From Corynespora cassiicola (Eukaryota > Ascomycota > Dothideomycetes > Pleosporales > Corynesporascaceae): a stretch of 64,000 nt of DNA. Below the pieces are notes generated by a model. It did no database searches, was not told where the DNA came from, and saw only the letters and a list, made by a program, of their open reading frames with translations. Location: positions 248,001 to 312,000 of the forward strand of contig JAEUWY010000015.1 of NCBI GenBank assembly GCA_022059125.1, in the 5' to 3' direction. The stretch's first letter is position 1. Every line of letters begins with the position of its first letter. Both the position numbers and the translations under genes were made by a program. This document shows, piece by piece, positions 42,399 through 53,523 of this stretch.

Positions 42399-43205
42399 AT
42401 GGGTGTGCAAAAGCGGACGCGCAAGTTTGCGCAGATGAAGCGCGTCATCGGCCAGCGCGACGCCAGACTGTACGCCCCGCCCGCCATCCACCTCGCCAAT
42501 GCCGTCTAACACCCCCCCAGGCAGAAGAACCAGCTCAAGGGCGGCGAGGAGTCGCAGAAGCGTGCTGCCGCCGAACAAGCCAAGCGTGAAATGTAAACCC
42601 ACAGCCCCTCTCCACGCCCGATTGCACATCTAACCCACCTCCGACCAGTCCTCAAGCGCCCTCCTCCCTCTTCTTCCAGGCCAACACCGCCCTCGGGCCC
42701 CCCTACTCGGTACTCGTCGACACCAACTTCCTCTCGCACACCGTGCACGCCAAGCTCGAACTCGACAAGGCCCTGATGGACCGTGAGTCGCCGTTTCTGC
42801 CCGCAGGTAGTAGCAGTCACTGACACCCTCCACAGTCTTGTACGCAAAGGCCACCCCAATCATAACCTCGTGTGTCATGGCCGAGTTGGAAAAACTGGGC
42901 CCCAAATACCGCATTGCGCTGCGAATCGCAAGGGACGAGCGCTGGGAGCGCCTGACGTGCGACCACAAGGGCACGTATGCCGATGACTGCATCGTGGAGC
43001 GCGTCATGAAGCACAGGGTATACTTGGTGGCTACAAAGTGAGTGATGGACGCCTTGCGCTGTGCATGTGGGATGAAGGCTAACGGATCCACAGCGATCGT
43101 GACCTCAAGAGGCGTATTCGCAAGATTCCTGGTGTGCCCATTGTGAGCGTGGCCAAGGGCAAATATGTCATCGAGAGACTTCCCGACGTGCCAGACAGTC
43201 GATGA
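42399..43205 (+). CDS. FCF1: rRNA-processing PIN protein Fcf1 (196 aa, 5 exons)
   Basis: Exons 42399-42469, 42521-42592, 42649-42782, 42836-43037 and 43094-43205 join to 196 residues (yeast Fcf1: 189). The N-terminus [21 protein letters not shown] is basic and typical. The PIN domain shows its acidic residues in [22 protein letters not shown] and the NDRDLK block. Fcf1 is an essential nucleolar component of the SSU processome, needed for early 18S pre-rRNA cleavages at A0, A1 and A2; in fungi the Fcf1 PIN site is generally considered to have a structural or assembly role. The four introns are 50-56 nt and all phases agree. Intron 1 ends in a C-tract acceptor (CCCCCCCAG). Confidence 0.95.
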
Positions 43206-43723
43206 GCGGAGACACCAACCACTGGCAATCTTTACAGTTTATGCATAGCGCGGCGTTTTGGGCGGGAAAATTGGATTCGCATCAAAGACATAGCATGGCA
43301 TGTCCGGAGCCTGAGTGTACGGCGAAGTCGAAGAGCAGTAGATGCACGGCATGGAATGGTCACGACAGCAGTATGCATGTTACATGCTCCATATACGGGC
43401 ATCCAAACATAGACACGCAATTGGCACATTGGCACAACGAATACTTGTAAAAGATATACATTGCGGCCGGCCGTGAAGCAAAGCCATAGCGGACATACCT
43501 AAACATGACAATCTGACACACATAACATGATACTCTACACCCAACCATGAACCAAGACATTCTTTTTCCCCTCCCCCATACTCCAAAACACACCCACAAA
43601 GTAAACAAACACAACGGCCGCCCACCCAGCCAACCCAAGAAAAACAAATAACATCAAAACACAACACCCCAAACAGAGAGAAAAACATACATCTAGGGGG
43701 GAAAAAAAAGAGAGAAAGTACTC
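43206..43723. other. Spacer between convergent genes
   Basis: The two 3' flanks; A/C-rich on the plus strand toward 43700. Nothing else seen. Confidence 0.6.
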
Positions 43724-46198
43724 CTACAGCCCCACCAACCCATCCAGCAACGCCGTCAACCCGCCAACACCCACAAGTGCTCCCATAGCTGCCCCCTTCT
43801 TCTTCTTGCTCCTGTCACCCCCACTGCTACTCTCCCGCCTCCTCCTCTCTCTCTCCCTGCGCCTGCGCTCCTTGGCACCCGCTGCATTTTCCGAATCCGA
43901 CGCCGTAGATGCGTTCGAGTAGCGTTCTCTCGGATCCGCATGCTGGTGTCGGAGAGGCGAGTGTGGGCGCCCGTGGGAATGTACGGGAGGGTGCAGGTTT
44001 GGGTGCGGATAGACGTTATTCGGGTGTGGGGGGTAGGGACGTCGGGGATCGGCGGGGGCGTTGAAGGGGGCTGGAGGTTGGAACGAGGGGGAGAAAGGGC
44101 CTGGTGGAGGGTATGGGGCTGTCTGGGGCGAGCAGGGCGGCGGGGCCTGAGAGGGGTAGGGCGATTGTGCGAGTGGTAGGTGGAGGGCTGTTGGGTGTGG
44201 GTTTGCGGGGTACGTGGGCACGTTGGGAGAGGGCAGGGAATGGGTTCTATCTAGTGGAGGAGGGGGTGGAGGGAAGGTGAGGGCGGATGTCGAGCGTTCC
44301 ATCTTGGGGTGCTGGTATACGGGGTTTGTGCGGTCGTTGGGCATGGGGCGACCCTTTAGCTCGGCGGCGTCCTCGCGTTTGGAGCGAGGGGGTGGAGTGG
44401 GAGGTCGGTTCTGGCGAAAGAGCTCTACGGTGCGCTCGACGAGGCTTCGAACCTCGTCGAATGAAAGAGCGCCATAGATGCTGAAGCATGGTTCAAACAC
44501 TGTCTTCGTTTCTTTACGACCTGCCCGACCTTCCCTTTCCTTTTGCCTATCTGCTGATAACTGTCTGAACTCATAACCCCCTTCTTTCAAGGCTTCTTTT
44601 GCTACCCACGCGGCCGTGATCTCAGTATAAGCACTGCGATCGTGAGTTGCAGTTGAAGCAGGTAGCTCAGTGTTCGATTCGATGACAGTGTCATCGATAT
44701 GTTTCCAGCAGGAACTCCTAGTACGTAATGTCCATGGTATCTTAAGGTAAGAATCGGGGTCGGAGGCTTGAGCCGACACCGCAGCTGCCGCGTCGACGGG
44801 CAGGTTCGTAATGCTAGACCTGGGTGACACAGGGAAGGACCCAGCTGGATTTACGGACAAAGTGTTCTCGAAAGACCGCGGAGACCCGCCAAAAGATGAA
44901 GCGGGGGAAATTGGAGCTGCCGGCCCATACTTGGAGTTAGGAACAGGGATAGGAAGTATTTTTGTCTCTGTGAATAGAGGCTGAACACTTCCTGGGCGGC
45001 GAGGCGTTGGTGACGAAAGCCTCGGGGCGTGGTTCCTTTTTCTTGATCGATGCACGGATTCTCCCTCACTTGCAGACTCTACAGTGGGCTGCTGCATCCC
45101 TCTTCTTTGCTCCTTGGCCTTGCGGTCTTCCTCGGCAAGCAGCTCTTCGAATTGTTGGAGCCGGGTCCATTCCCCAAGTACTTGCTCCAACTGCGATCTT
45201 GATATATTACGTACTTCCGCCAAAAATGCCTGCTCATTATAATGTGGCACATGGAGCCCTATCATGGACTTGTTCTGCCATCTAAGAAGTCCACCAGGTT
45301 GTGGCAGGGCCCTGTTAATAGCGACTAAACTTTGAGAGCTGTCATGACCGACAAGCGGTTGCGTATCCGACCTGATATTCGCATATTCAATTGATGCGGA
45401 GCAAATTGAAATCTGCTGTTCGATTATAAGCATCTCAAGTTGACTCTTTTCGTTTGACACTGCCGTTGTGGCCTGTTGTGGCGAAATGGTCGGCCGTATT
45501 CTGCCGAGGTGTTAGATGCCAGGTCTCCCCAGTTATCAGAAAGTTTCTTTGCACATCGTCAGGCACAGATGAAAATATTCGATCAGAATAGGTCGAGTCT
45601 GGTCGTTTTCCCCGAGAAATTATGAGACTATGAGCCACGAGAATGTGCAAAGACGTTAAGAGATATGCGACCACTCACCTGGCCCACATGATGCCTTGGG
45701 CTGTATAAAGTGTCTGTAACATGACAGCCAAGGTGGACTTGAGGGAGTTGAGATGAGAAGAAAGATATCTCAACCTTGCCCTCGATTCAGGGCTGGCTCT
45801 GAACGTCCTTCTATTCGCATTACCGGAAAAGTCTTTGGGAGTGTTGCGGTCATCGCGTGCTGGTATGATTATTCCAACTTGATCCAAGACAGACAAACAT
45901 TGGGCAATGATATCCTCGAGCGATTCGATAGCCTAGTAGTTATTAATTAGTCTCCTACTACCAGAAGGCCAGTATAATGCGCGTGCGCAGAACAGCATAC
46001 CTCTAGAGACGGCAAGCCATCGTCCTCTTTGATTATAGTTCCCACTTGCTTCAGGACCAGAGCAAAGTTACTGATGGACCCTGCAGCCTGGCTCAAATCC
46101 TTTGCGAAATCTACGGTAGTGGAGGCGACTTGGTATATCTCGAGCGTCAGAGTGGAGCATCTGGACACGACGGGTAGTATGGATGCCACAACTGCCAT
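43724..46198 (-). CDS. STAND-N/Helo-like protein with glycine-zipper tail (742 aa, 3 exons)
   Basis: Exons 46001-46198, 45679-45932 and 43724-45500 join to 742 residues. The first ~150 residues form a helical domain (MAVVASILPVVSRCSTLTLEI..., then LEDIIAQCLSVLDQVGIII) resembling the N-terminal helical domain of fungal STAND/Helo-type proteins. The middle is charged and disordered, and about 480-680 is Pro-rich. An Arg/Glu-rich block near the end is followed by KKKKGAAMGALVGVGGLTALLDGLVGL, a Gly-zipper hydrophobic tail. No NACHT or NB-ARC domain is present, so this is not a full STAND receptor. Function is unknown; a membrane-associated signalling or effector role is only a guess. Introns are 68 and 178 nt; the longer one contains another open frame, so exon 3 could be longer or shorter. 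Confidence 0.7.
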
Positions 46199-48256
46199 AT
46201 CAAGTGAATGGTTCGATGGAAAAAGGAAACATGGAGGGGGAGAGTGGAGTAAATCTTGGGCTGGCCGCTATGGGGCAGTCCACTGACAAAGGTAATGTGG
46301 GGGATGGTTGTCCCTTGTTAGCGTTGACCTCATCGTATCTGCAGGGTTGACCGGGTGCTTGAAAGAGAATCGCCACGGCTGGTATAATTGGCCGAGGGAG
46401 CGAGAGAAGGCAACGAGCGTCGCGTATCATGCTGCAAAAGACCGAACTGCAGGCTCGGCAGGGTAACGGTGCGCAACTCGTGTCCGCAGTGGCTCAGCGG
46501 CGCGAAGCGTAATGCAAACAGTTAGGTACACTAAGAGTACTACTAAGTGAACCTTGGTGCCGAGTCACAAGAGGTCCGCATGACCCGATCTTGAGGCTCA
46601 AGTCGACAAGTGGACGAAAGAGTGCAGTCTGTCGCGCTGTTTGATTATTCTCCGATCCTAGCTGAAGCAAGATTCCGGTGAGTCAAACTTAGGTAGGGCT
46701 GAGTGGGGTGCTGGGACTTTGCACGCGTGCACATGTGAAGCAGCAAGGAACATATTCCCCGAACCGGTGTGCCTTGTTGATCGTAGAACCTTGAACATGG
46801 TGTGTGTGTTGGCAAAGCTGCCAGCCGCTTGGAATTTATCGCCGTCGTGTACTGCAGCGTTGTGGCGCACCGTTTCCGGTGGCGAGGGAGTCAGCGGCTT
46901 CCCAGCAAGGACCACTTGGGCTAATAGGCATGTGTTGGTCCTGCGGGGAACCGGGTAGCCCCCCAGGCCCGTCGTACAAGTAGATTGAGTCGTGTGTTTG
47001 GGAGTGCGCTGCATAGAGCTGCTGCTGTTGAGGCCTGATGCTTCCGGGGATCCTTGGCAGCCTACCGCGAAACCTACCTACCTACCTACCTACCTGGTAT
47101 ATTGCAGCTTGGGGTAGGCTGCCGTGACACCATGTCAAAACTGCGGCCTGTCGTGCATGTGCTTTGAATCAGGTAGAGGCGGAAACGGACACGAAAGAAG
47201 TGGAACGTGAGGGTTGAGCCCTCAGGCAGAGCAGGTACAAGAGAACGGGTTACATGGAGTCACGTGAATGCACAGATGCGGCAGTTACACAGTACCTGCC
47301 CACCTAGGCAGGTGGCCATGTCTGGCCCATTCCATCACGACAAAGCTGAGATGGATTCCTCGCCTCTTTCGAACCCCCATGTCCAATCGACATCCCCCAC
47401 GCCATCTGTCTATCTGGATCGGCAAAAGACGGAACAAGTCAGGAAGCGACAGCGAGCAATCTGCGGAGAGCCGGGTGGTGAGGAGCATCCAGCATTCGCG
47501 GCAGCTTACTGTGCGGCATCTCTGGGCAACTGGGGTTCGGCCACGACTAGCAGCCCCAGTGTTTGGCTCCAGCACAGAGCTGATGTCGAAGCCACATCAG
47601 AATGGCTGGGTGGCGCCCAGATGCCGCAGTTCCGTAGATTCCAGGAACCCCAAGGCTTGGCCAAACGCAGCGCCCGCTTGCGGATGCGTGGCGGCAATGG
47701 CAGCTGGTAGGCGAGCTGTCCTGATGGCAACCGTGTGCGGGCGACAGCAGCGTGGACCGCTCGCACCCCGCCGTGGAAATGGCGCTGCATGATAAGACAG
47801 ACATGCACGCAACGAAGAAGAACAGGAAGGGCCTCGAGCAAAAGGAACAGGCCCAGGTGCGCCGAGGTCGCCACTGTAGGGCTCTTCACATGCAGGGATC
47901 CCGCAGAGCCAATCACGGCCGGACAGCCCGTTGGGGAGCCTCTGGGCCGGACCAGAAAGAGACCACAGACAGCACAACACCCTCCACGTGCGTCATTTAT
48001 CGCTTTCTCCTCTCTCTTCCTCCTCAGTCCAGTCCTTACCGCCCCGAACCGTCGCGCCGTCAGTCGCATTCGCTCCCTCGTGCCACCGACTTGCTGGCAT
48101 CCAATCGCCGCTTTCGGCCTCACGCACGGGCAGAACAGCTCGCCGCCCATTCGCACATACCCCTCGCCAAGGGTCCATATACAGTCACCTGCGGACGTCT
48201 GCTGCTATCGCTACCGCTGCTGCTTCTGCTGCAGGGCCCCTCCGATTATATACGCC
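46199..48256. other. 2 kb spacer between divergent genes
   Basis: Promoters of the STAND-N-like gene (left) and the PAQR gene (right). It contains a CTAC microsatellite near 47073 and a TCACGTGA palindrome near 47262, an E-box type bHLH site. No credible gene. Confidence 0.55.
47072..47095. repeat. CTAC microsatellite
   Basis: About five tandem copies of CTAC. Confidence 0.9.
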
Positions 48257-49905
48257 ATGCCCGCCATGGCCTGCACCTCGACGGGCGCAAGCACGTCCGT
48301 CATGACCACCCAGGAAGAGCCCATCCGGCCCTCGCATCGCGGCTACGGAACCATCAACAGAGAAGAACAGCGTCGGCGGCGACACTCATCCCACCACACA
48401 AGTCACACGCGCCCATGGACGGTCGACTCGGAGAACGTCCAGATTCTGGTATGCTCGCCCCCTCCCACCATCCAGGCTCCCAGAAAAATATCAATTGGGT
48501 TGCCCCTGTTCCTGCAAGGCAAAACAAATTGCTGACCCTGAATTTTTTTTTGGTTCTTTTGTAGCTGGGAAATTTCCTCACCGAGCTCAACTGCCGGCTC
48601 GACTTCCTCGAAGACTATGGCCACCTCAAATTCGACGAAGGTGTAGAATACGCCTACTCGACCCTGCTCGCCGTGCGCGAGTCGTGCTCAAAGATCTCGG
48701 ACGGTGCCCTCGAGACGGGACGGCGGAAGGCGGCAGTGTTCGTCGAGACGCTCGAGGACCGATACCAGGATGCGCTGGAGACCAAGGAGACGCTGGCCGA
48801 GAAGGTGCAGGAGGGCGTCCGGCTGATGGAGAGCTACCTGACCGAGTTTGAGACGCGCGCCTACGCCATCCGGGACGCCGGCATCGGGTCCGTGGCGCAC
48901 GAGTTCTACGAGGGGGGGCGGCGGCGGGTCGACGAGAGCTTCGAGAGGGCGCGGGGGGTCGTGGACGGCGGGCTCGACAAGGCGCGGCGCGCGCGCGAGA
49001 CCATCGAGCTCACCATCGAGCACGCCGTCGAGCGGGCGCTGCTGCGCGCAAAGGAGCACGGCCTGATCGGGTACGACGATCTGCCCGAGCCCTGGAAGAT
49101 CAACCCCCACATCCTGAACGGCTATCGCTTCAGCGAGGGCAAGTGGGCGTGCGTGCGCTCCGTCGTGAGCGTGCACAACGAGCTCTTCAACATCTGGAGC
49201 CACGCCCTGGGTCTCGTCTTCGTCCTGTCCATTGCCTTCTACTTCTACCCCATGAGCGTCAACTTCAGCATGTCGACAAACTCGGACATCTTCATCGCCG
49301 CCGTCTTCTTCTTCGCCGCCGCAAAGTGCCTCGTCTGCAGCACCATCTGGCACACGATGAACAGCATCTCGCACCAGACGCTGCTCGAGCGCTTCGCCTG
49401 CGTCGACTACACGGGCATCTCGCTGCTCGTCGCTGCCTCCATCATGACGACCGAGTACGCCGCCTTCTACTGCGAGCCCACGTCGCGCTGGTTCTACATG
49501 CTGACCACGGCCTTCCTCGGCATCGGCGGCGTCATCCTGCCCTGGCACCCCACCTTCAACCGCGCCGACATGGCCTGGCTGCGCGTCGTCTTCTACGTCT
49601 CCCTCGCCTGCACCGGCTTCCTGCCCGTCGGCCAGCTGGCCTACACCCGCGGCCTCGACTGGGCCGTCTACTTTTATGCCCCCGTCACCCAGAGCGTCCT
49701 CGTCTACTTTGCCGGCGCCCTCATGTATGCGTCCAAGGTCCCGGAGCGCTGGTTCCCAGGCACATTCGACTACGTCGGGTGCTCGCACAACATCTGGCAT
49801 GTCGCTGTGCTGGGTGGCATCATTTTCCACTACCTGGCCATGCAGGATATGTTTTCCCAGGCCCTGGCCCGCGCGCAGACGAGCCCAAGTTGTTCGCTCT
49901 ACTAG
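48257..49905 (+). CDS. IZH3: PAQR/hemolysin-III family receptor, IZH3-like (510 aa, 2 exons)
   Basis: Exons 48257-48448 and 48565-49905 join to 510 residues. A ~240-residue cytoplasmic N-terminal extension, helical and charged (about 70-235), precedes the PAQR core: HILNGYRF (about 247), SVHNELFNIWSHALG, STIWHTMNS and a C-terminal CSHNIWHVAVLGG, which supply the three conserved metal-binding histidines. About seven hydrophobic spans follow the usual pattern. Yeast Izh3 is a membrane receptor linked to zinc and sterol homeostasis, and a long N-terminal extension is typical of the Izh3 branch. The 116-nt intron has a GTATGC donor and a T-rich acceptor (TTTTGTAG). The ATG was chosen as the first that leads in frame to the splice site. 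Confidence 0.92.
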
Positions 49906-51162
49906 ATTCTTCTTTTTTTCGAGTATAGTTCTGCATGTGATTGACTGAGTAGTGGAGTGCGGTTTCCGCGGTTTTGGGTACGCCACGGGAGCCGGCTGTC
50001 TTGTAGATGGTCAGCTGTCCCGCTTCTCCTTGCGGATGACTTCGTCTTGCAACATGCCCATTTTCAGCGATGCTTTGATTGAGTGTTTGATGTTTGATAG
50101 ATGCATCGACAGCGTGATGGTATGCATGCATTGGGAGGGCTGGCGTTTAGTTTGCTATCTTGTCCTTTTCCTGCCTTCGCTTCTTCTCCTTCTACTTTTC
50201 TTTGGCCATGCCGTGCGTTGGACGGATGGACGGGTTGTGCTGCACCTGCATTGGCGGAATAGAGGAGGATGCATGACTTGGACGGATGTACGGGCGGATT
50301 GGCGGCATTGGCATGCTTTTTTTTTGAGGTCTGAAAAGCCCTACCTCGATATAGAGGTAGGGCCTTTTCCCTCGTTCACTATTCTCTTTCTTGTCAACCC
50401 ACTTTCCCCTTCTCTCTCTCTTTTCTCGTCACGAAACTCGAAGCCAGATTCAGAATCCAAATTCAGATTTTAAGTCTTCACTTGCTAGCTATGATTGGAA
50501 CCGTGCGGGCTGATGTTTTTATGCATTTGGTTATTTATTCGTTTGTTGGGTAGGTATGTGTGTTTGGGTGATATCTAACCTCTTCAGCTTGTCCTGCGAT
50601 CCATGTATCAGATGATGATACTTTCCAGCCTCACCCTCCCTCTCCCTCCCCTCTGGTCGATGATTAATCGCAAAGCCAACCCGAACGCGAGGAAACAAGA
50701 CCAAGAAAGGCTCCCAAGGAAGAGGGGAAAAAGAGAAGGGAGTACAGACGGTACTACAAGTTTTGTACAACGATAGGAAATTGTACAAGTGTCCGCCCAT
50801 GCTCTGGTATCAGTCTTGGAGAAGAAGAGGAATGAAAAGAAGTAAACGACAAAGAGATGGAAATCCGCGACAACCAAGCTGCACGAAATATGCCAATCAA
50901 CGCCAGAACGCCCTCGTAAAGTCGTAAGTCGAGTCTATGATCGTGCATGCGGTCGTAGACTTCGTGTCGTAATCTAGCATCCCAAGGGTAGATGTTGGGG
51001 ACGCGGAACCTTTCGCGTCCAAGCCCATCGAGAGAGAGAAAGGAAAGAAAGGGGGAAACGAGAACAAGACTTGAAATAAGCCAAAGATAAACACAACAAG
51101 GCCGGTCACTCCAAAGAGAAGGGGAGGGAGTACACACATAACCACCCTTCTACGCACATACC
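49906..51162. other. 1.26 kb spacer between convergent genes
   Basis: 3' flanks of the PAQR and Zn2Cys6 genes. It contains one strong inverted repeat (listed separately). No gene seen. Confidence 0.6.
50334..50368. other. Strong hairpin-forming inverted repeat
   Basis: Arms 50338-50347 and 50354-50363 are perfectly complementary over 10 bp around a 6-nt loop (GATATA), extended by four A:T pairs past one bulged C. It lies in the spacer between two convergent 3' ends, with a run of T just upstream. It could be an RNA hairpin near a transcript end or a small element remnant. Confidence 0.7.
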
Positions 51163-53523
51163 TCACCTCAGCACCAACAACCCAGCCACCAACCGATCAA
51201 AAAAGAACCCCATGTCCCCATCCACTCTCTCCGCTTCAGCCTTCTTCTCCAAATACCCCTCGCTCCTTGCCCTCCTGACTGCGCCCCTAACACTCTCTAC
51301 AAATCTCTCCTCGGGACCCTCCTCTCCCGCTTCTCCCTCCCACTCAGGTCTCAACCTTGCATGGCATCCACCAAAGCACGTCGAATAAAAGGCGAGCAGG
51401 GACTTGACACCCTCATCATCGATGCGACGCTCCTCCTCAATACCAGCATGCAGTTCCGCGATATCGACCCCACTCTCTGCATCGCACGAGTGGTGGTAGG
51501 GGAGCTTGGCTGCGTGGTACTGGATGCTTTCGATGGTCATGAGGACGGTGACGAGGACGGCGAGGGCGACGGGCCAGTCGGTGCAGGAGCGAGAGAGGAA
51601 GAGTTGCTCTAGGGAGGACAGAATCGAGTGCATGAGTTTGAGGGCGAGCGAGGGCATCACGGCGCCGAATTGCGCGCGGATAAAGCATGGAGTGGGAGGA
51701 GTGTTTTCGGGTATGGCCATGCTGGTGCGTACAAGCTGAGCAAGAACAGGGTCGCTAGATGGAGGTGGGAGAACGAGATCTCCACCAATGTGAACTAGTA
51801 CCAGCAGCTTCAGGGCCTGGTGCAGGAGGCGTGAGTGAGGCGACTTAGTCGGCAGGTTGCGGTAGAAGACGTAGACCTCCCGTAGAATGCGCAGTGGAGA
51901 GCAGAACAGTGGAAAAGCTGCAAAGTGCTGATGGACAAGCAGTGACAGGTGGATGTCGAGAATTTCTGAGAGATTGGATATTGTTTCGTGGGTAAGTACT
52001 GCTGGCAAGACAGCATTGCAGTGGCGGTCACCCTCCGAGGTTGAAGGGGGCCACGAGTAGATGATGTGATCGTGTCTGAGCATGGGCGTGTTCAAGACCT
52101 CGACAGCGTTGACAACTACATGGAGTGGGGATCCAAAGCCAAAGATCAATGGGATGTTGTATGTGATTCCGGTGGAGATGCTGAATGGATTTGGACCCAC
52201 AAAGGAAGGGATACTGCGTGTTGTGGGGTGCCACCCCAATCGCTCCGAGAGGAAAGTCTTGGTCAGATCTGATAGAAGACGCTCGCGGCAAGGGTTGTTG
52301 ATGAGGTCTCCCTTGTAGTGGTCAAGGCAAGATTTGCACGGAGTACCGGCGTCACACTTCTCCTTCCTTCTCTTGCAGTTGGAGCATGCCTTGATCAATC
52401 GCATCAATGCGGCGCCTCTACGTTGTTCGGCCGTCAATGCCCTTGTGCGTCCCCTCTGCCGTCTGCCCTTGTTTCCATCGGTCCCCGAAGGAACAAGCCT
52501 GTTGGTCTGGGCGTTTGGCAGGTATGATACCCACCCAAATGTGTTGGAGGTGGGTGATGGTGTAGTCAGGCTATTCTTGTTCCGCCTGGGTTCGCTCCGA
52601 GACGAGCTTCTAGAGAGAGCGACGCTGCGGGTGCGCATTCGGGATTCTGGAGAGATGGAAAGGATTGGAGGAACATGTTGAGACCAGTGCTGGGGCTGCA
52701 GATTGGGATTGGATGCAGTGGGTCGGCGGGCTTGAGGAATGGTGATTGCCCTCGCTTGCTGCTGGGGCAGTTCCCCTGACCATGGGTGGGAGGAAAAAGT
52801 ATTGCTAAAACTTTGGTGTGGTGGCTGGGGAATAGGAATTGCCCCTGTATGTTCGAGTTCGGGAATGGGTTCAATGATCTGAGGTTGATCGGCCCAAGTC
52901 CCCACGTTGGCAAAGGCTTCAGATGCAAAAACGTCTCGTCGGCTAAAGGCATGAGGAGATCCAACTATGAATGGATTAAATATGTGAGACGAGGTAGTTT
53001 GGAATGACCCCGAAGAGCTCGCACTCTGCGGCAAACGGTCTACACGTGTGTCCGGTACGTCCAGTGCGGGAGATTGCGTAGCAGACTCGATTGGCGAAAA
53101 GAAAGGTTCGCAGCCATTGTAAGACCCATTGTATGCCTGGTCATCTCTCCCGACTATGGGCGAAGTGGCCGTCGTAGAAAAGGATGGCGAAGTGCTTAGC
53201 CAAGAACATGCCTGGCCAAACGAGGAAGGGCCGTCAATGATTGAGGGCGGAGCTGAAACGGTATAATCAAAGGCAGATGGCCAGTCAACGATAGATGGTG
53301 GTGCCGAAGGCTCGTAGGGTTGCTCGGAAGCGATGCTCTCGGCGCGGTAACTCGACCCAAAGCTGTCGTTGGCGGTACCATTGGCAGGGGCGCCGGTGAA
53401 GGTAGTGTCGCCATGGAAGATGGGATCGTACAGCTCGTTTCCCCAGGCAACGAGGTCTTCCCGGCCCTCGCCGCCATTAAGGACACGACTGAGGCCCGAC
53501 ATGTTTGCACTGTTGGCAGTCAT
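51163..53523 (-). CDS. Zn(II)2Cys6 transcription factor, variant cluster (786 aa)
   Basis: A single-exon 786-residue ORF. The first ~340 residues are Ser/Pro-rich and disordered. A basic stretch (GNKGRRQRGRTR) precedes the zinc cluster at C380-x2-C383-x6-C390-x5-C396-x2-C399-x12-C412. The six Cys and the KRRKEKC basic loop fit a fungal Zn2Cys6 DNA-binding domain, but the last spacing (12) is longer than the usual 6-9. The helical C-terminal half (about 480-786) is unassigned and could hold the regulatory region. It is expected to be a nuclear, sequence-specific regulator; targets are unknown. The central position of the cluster, not N-terminal, is less common. The start is the first ATG. Confidence 0.85.
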   Translation of the reverse strand: MTANSANMSGLSRVLNGGEGREDLVAWGNELYDPIFHGDTTFTGAPANGTANDSFGSSYRAESIASEQPYEPSAPPSIVDWPSAFDYTVSAPPSIIDGPSSFGQACSWLSTSPSFSTTATSPIVGRDDQAYNGSYNGCEPFFSPIESATQSPALDVPDTRVDRLPQSASSSGSFQTTSSHIFNPFIVGSPHAFSRRDVFASEAFANVGTWADQPQIIEPIPELEHTGAIPIPQPPHQSFSNTFSSHPWSGELPQQQARAITIPQARRPTASNPNLQPQHWSQHVPPILSISPESRMRTRSVALSRSSSRSEPRRNKNSLTTPSPTSNTFGWVSYLPNAQTNRLVPSGTDGNKGRRQRGRTRALTAEQRRGAALMRLIKACSNCKRRKEKCDAGTPCKSCLDHYKGDLINNPCRERLLSDLTKTFLSERLGWHPTTRSIPSFVGPNPFSISTGITYNIPLIFGFGSPLHVVVNAVEVLNTPMLRHDHIIYSWPPSTSEGDRHCNAVLPAVLTHETISNLSEILDIHLSLLVHQHFAAFPLFCSPLRILREVYVFYRNLPTKSPHSRLLHQALKLLVLVHIGGDLVLPPPSSDPVLAQLVRTSMAIPENTPPTPCFIRAQFGAVMPSLALKLMHSILSSLEQLFLSRSCTDWPVALAVLVTVLMTIESIQYHAAKLPYHHSCDAESGVDIAELHAGIEEERRIDDEGVKSLLAFYSTCFGGCHARLRPEWEGEAGEEGPEERFVESVRGAVRRARSEGYLEKKAEAERVDGDMGFFFDRLVAGLLVLR

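Noticed and set aside
48688..49986. 432-codon minus-strand open frame over the PAQR gene
   Set aside because: Shadow of the GC-rich coding strand; the plus strand carries clear PAQR motifs.
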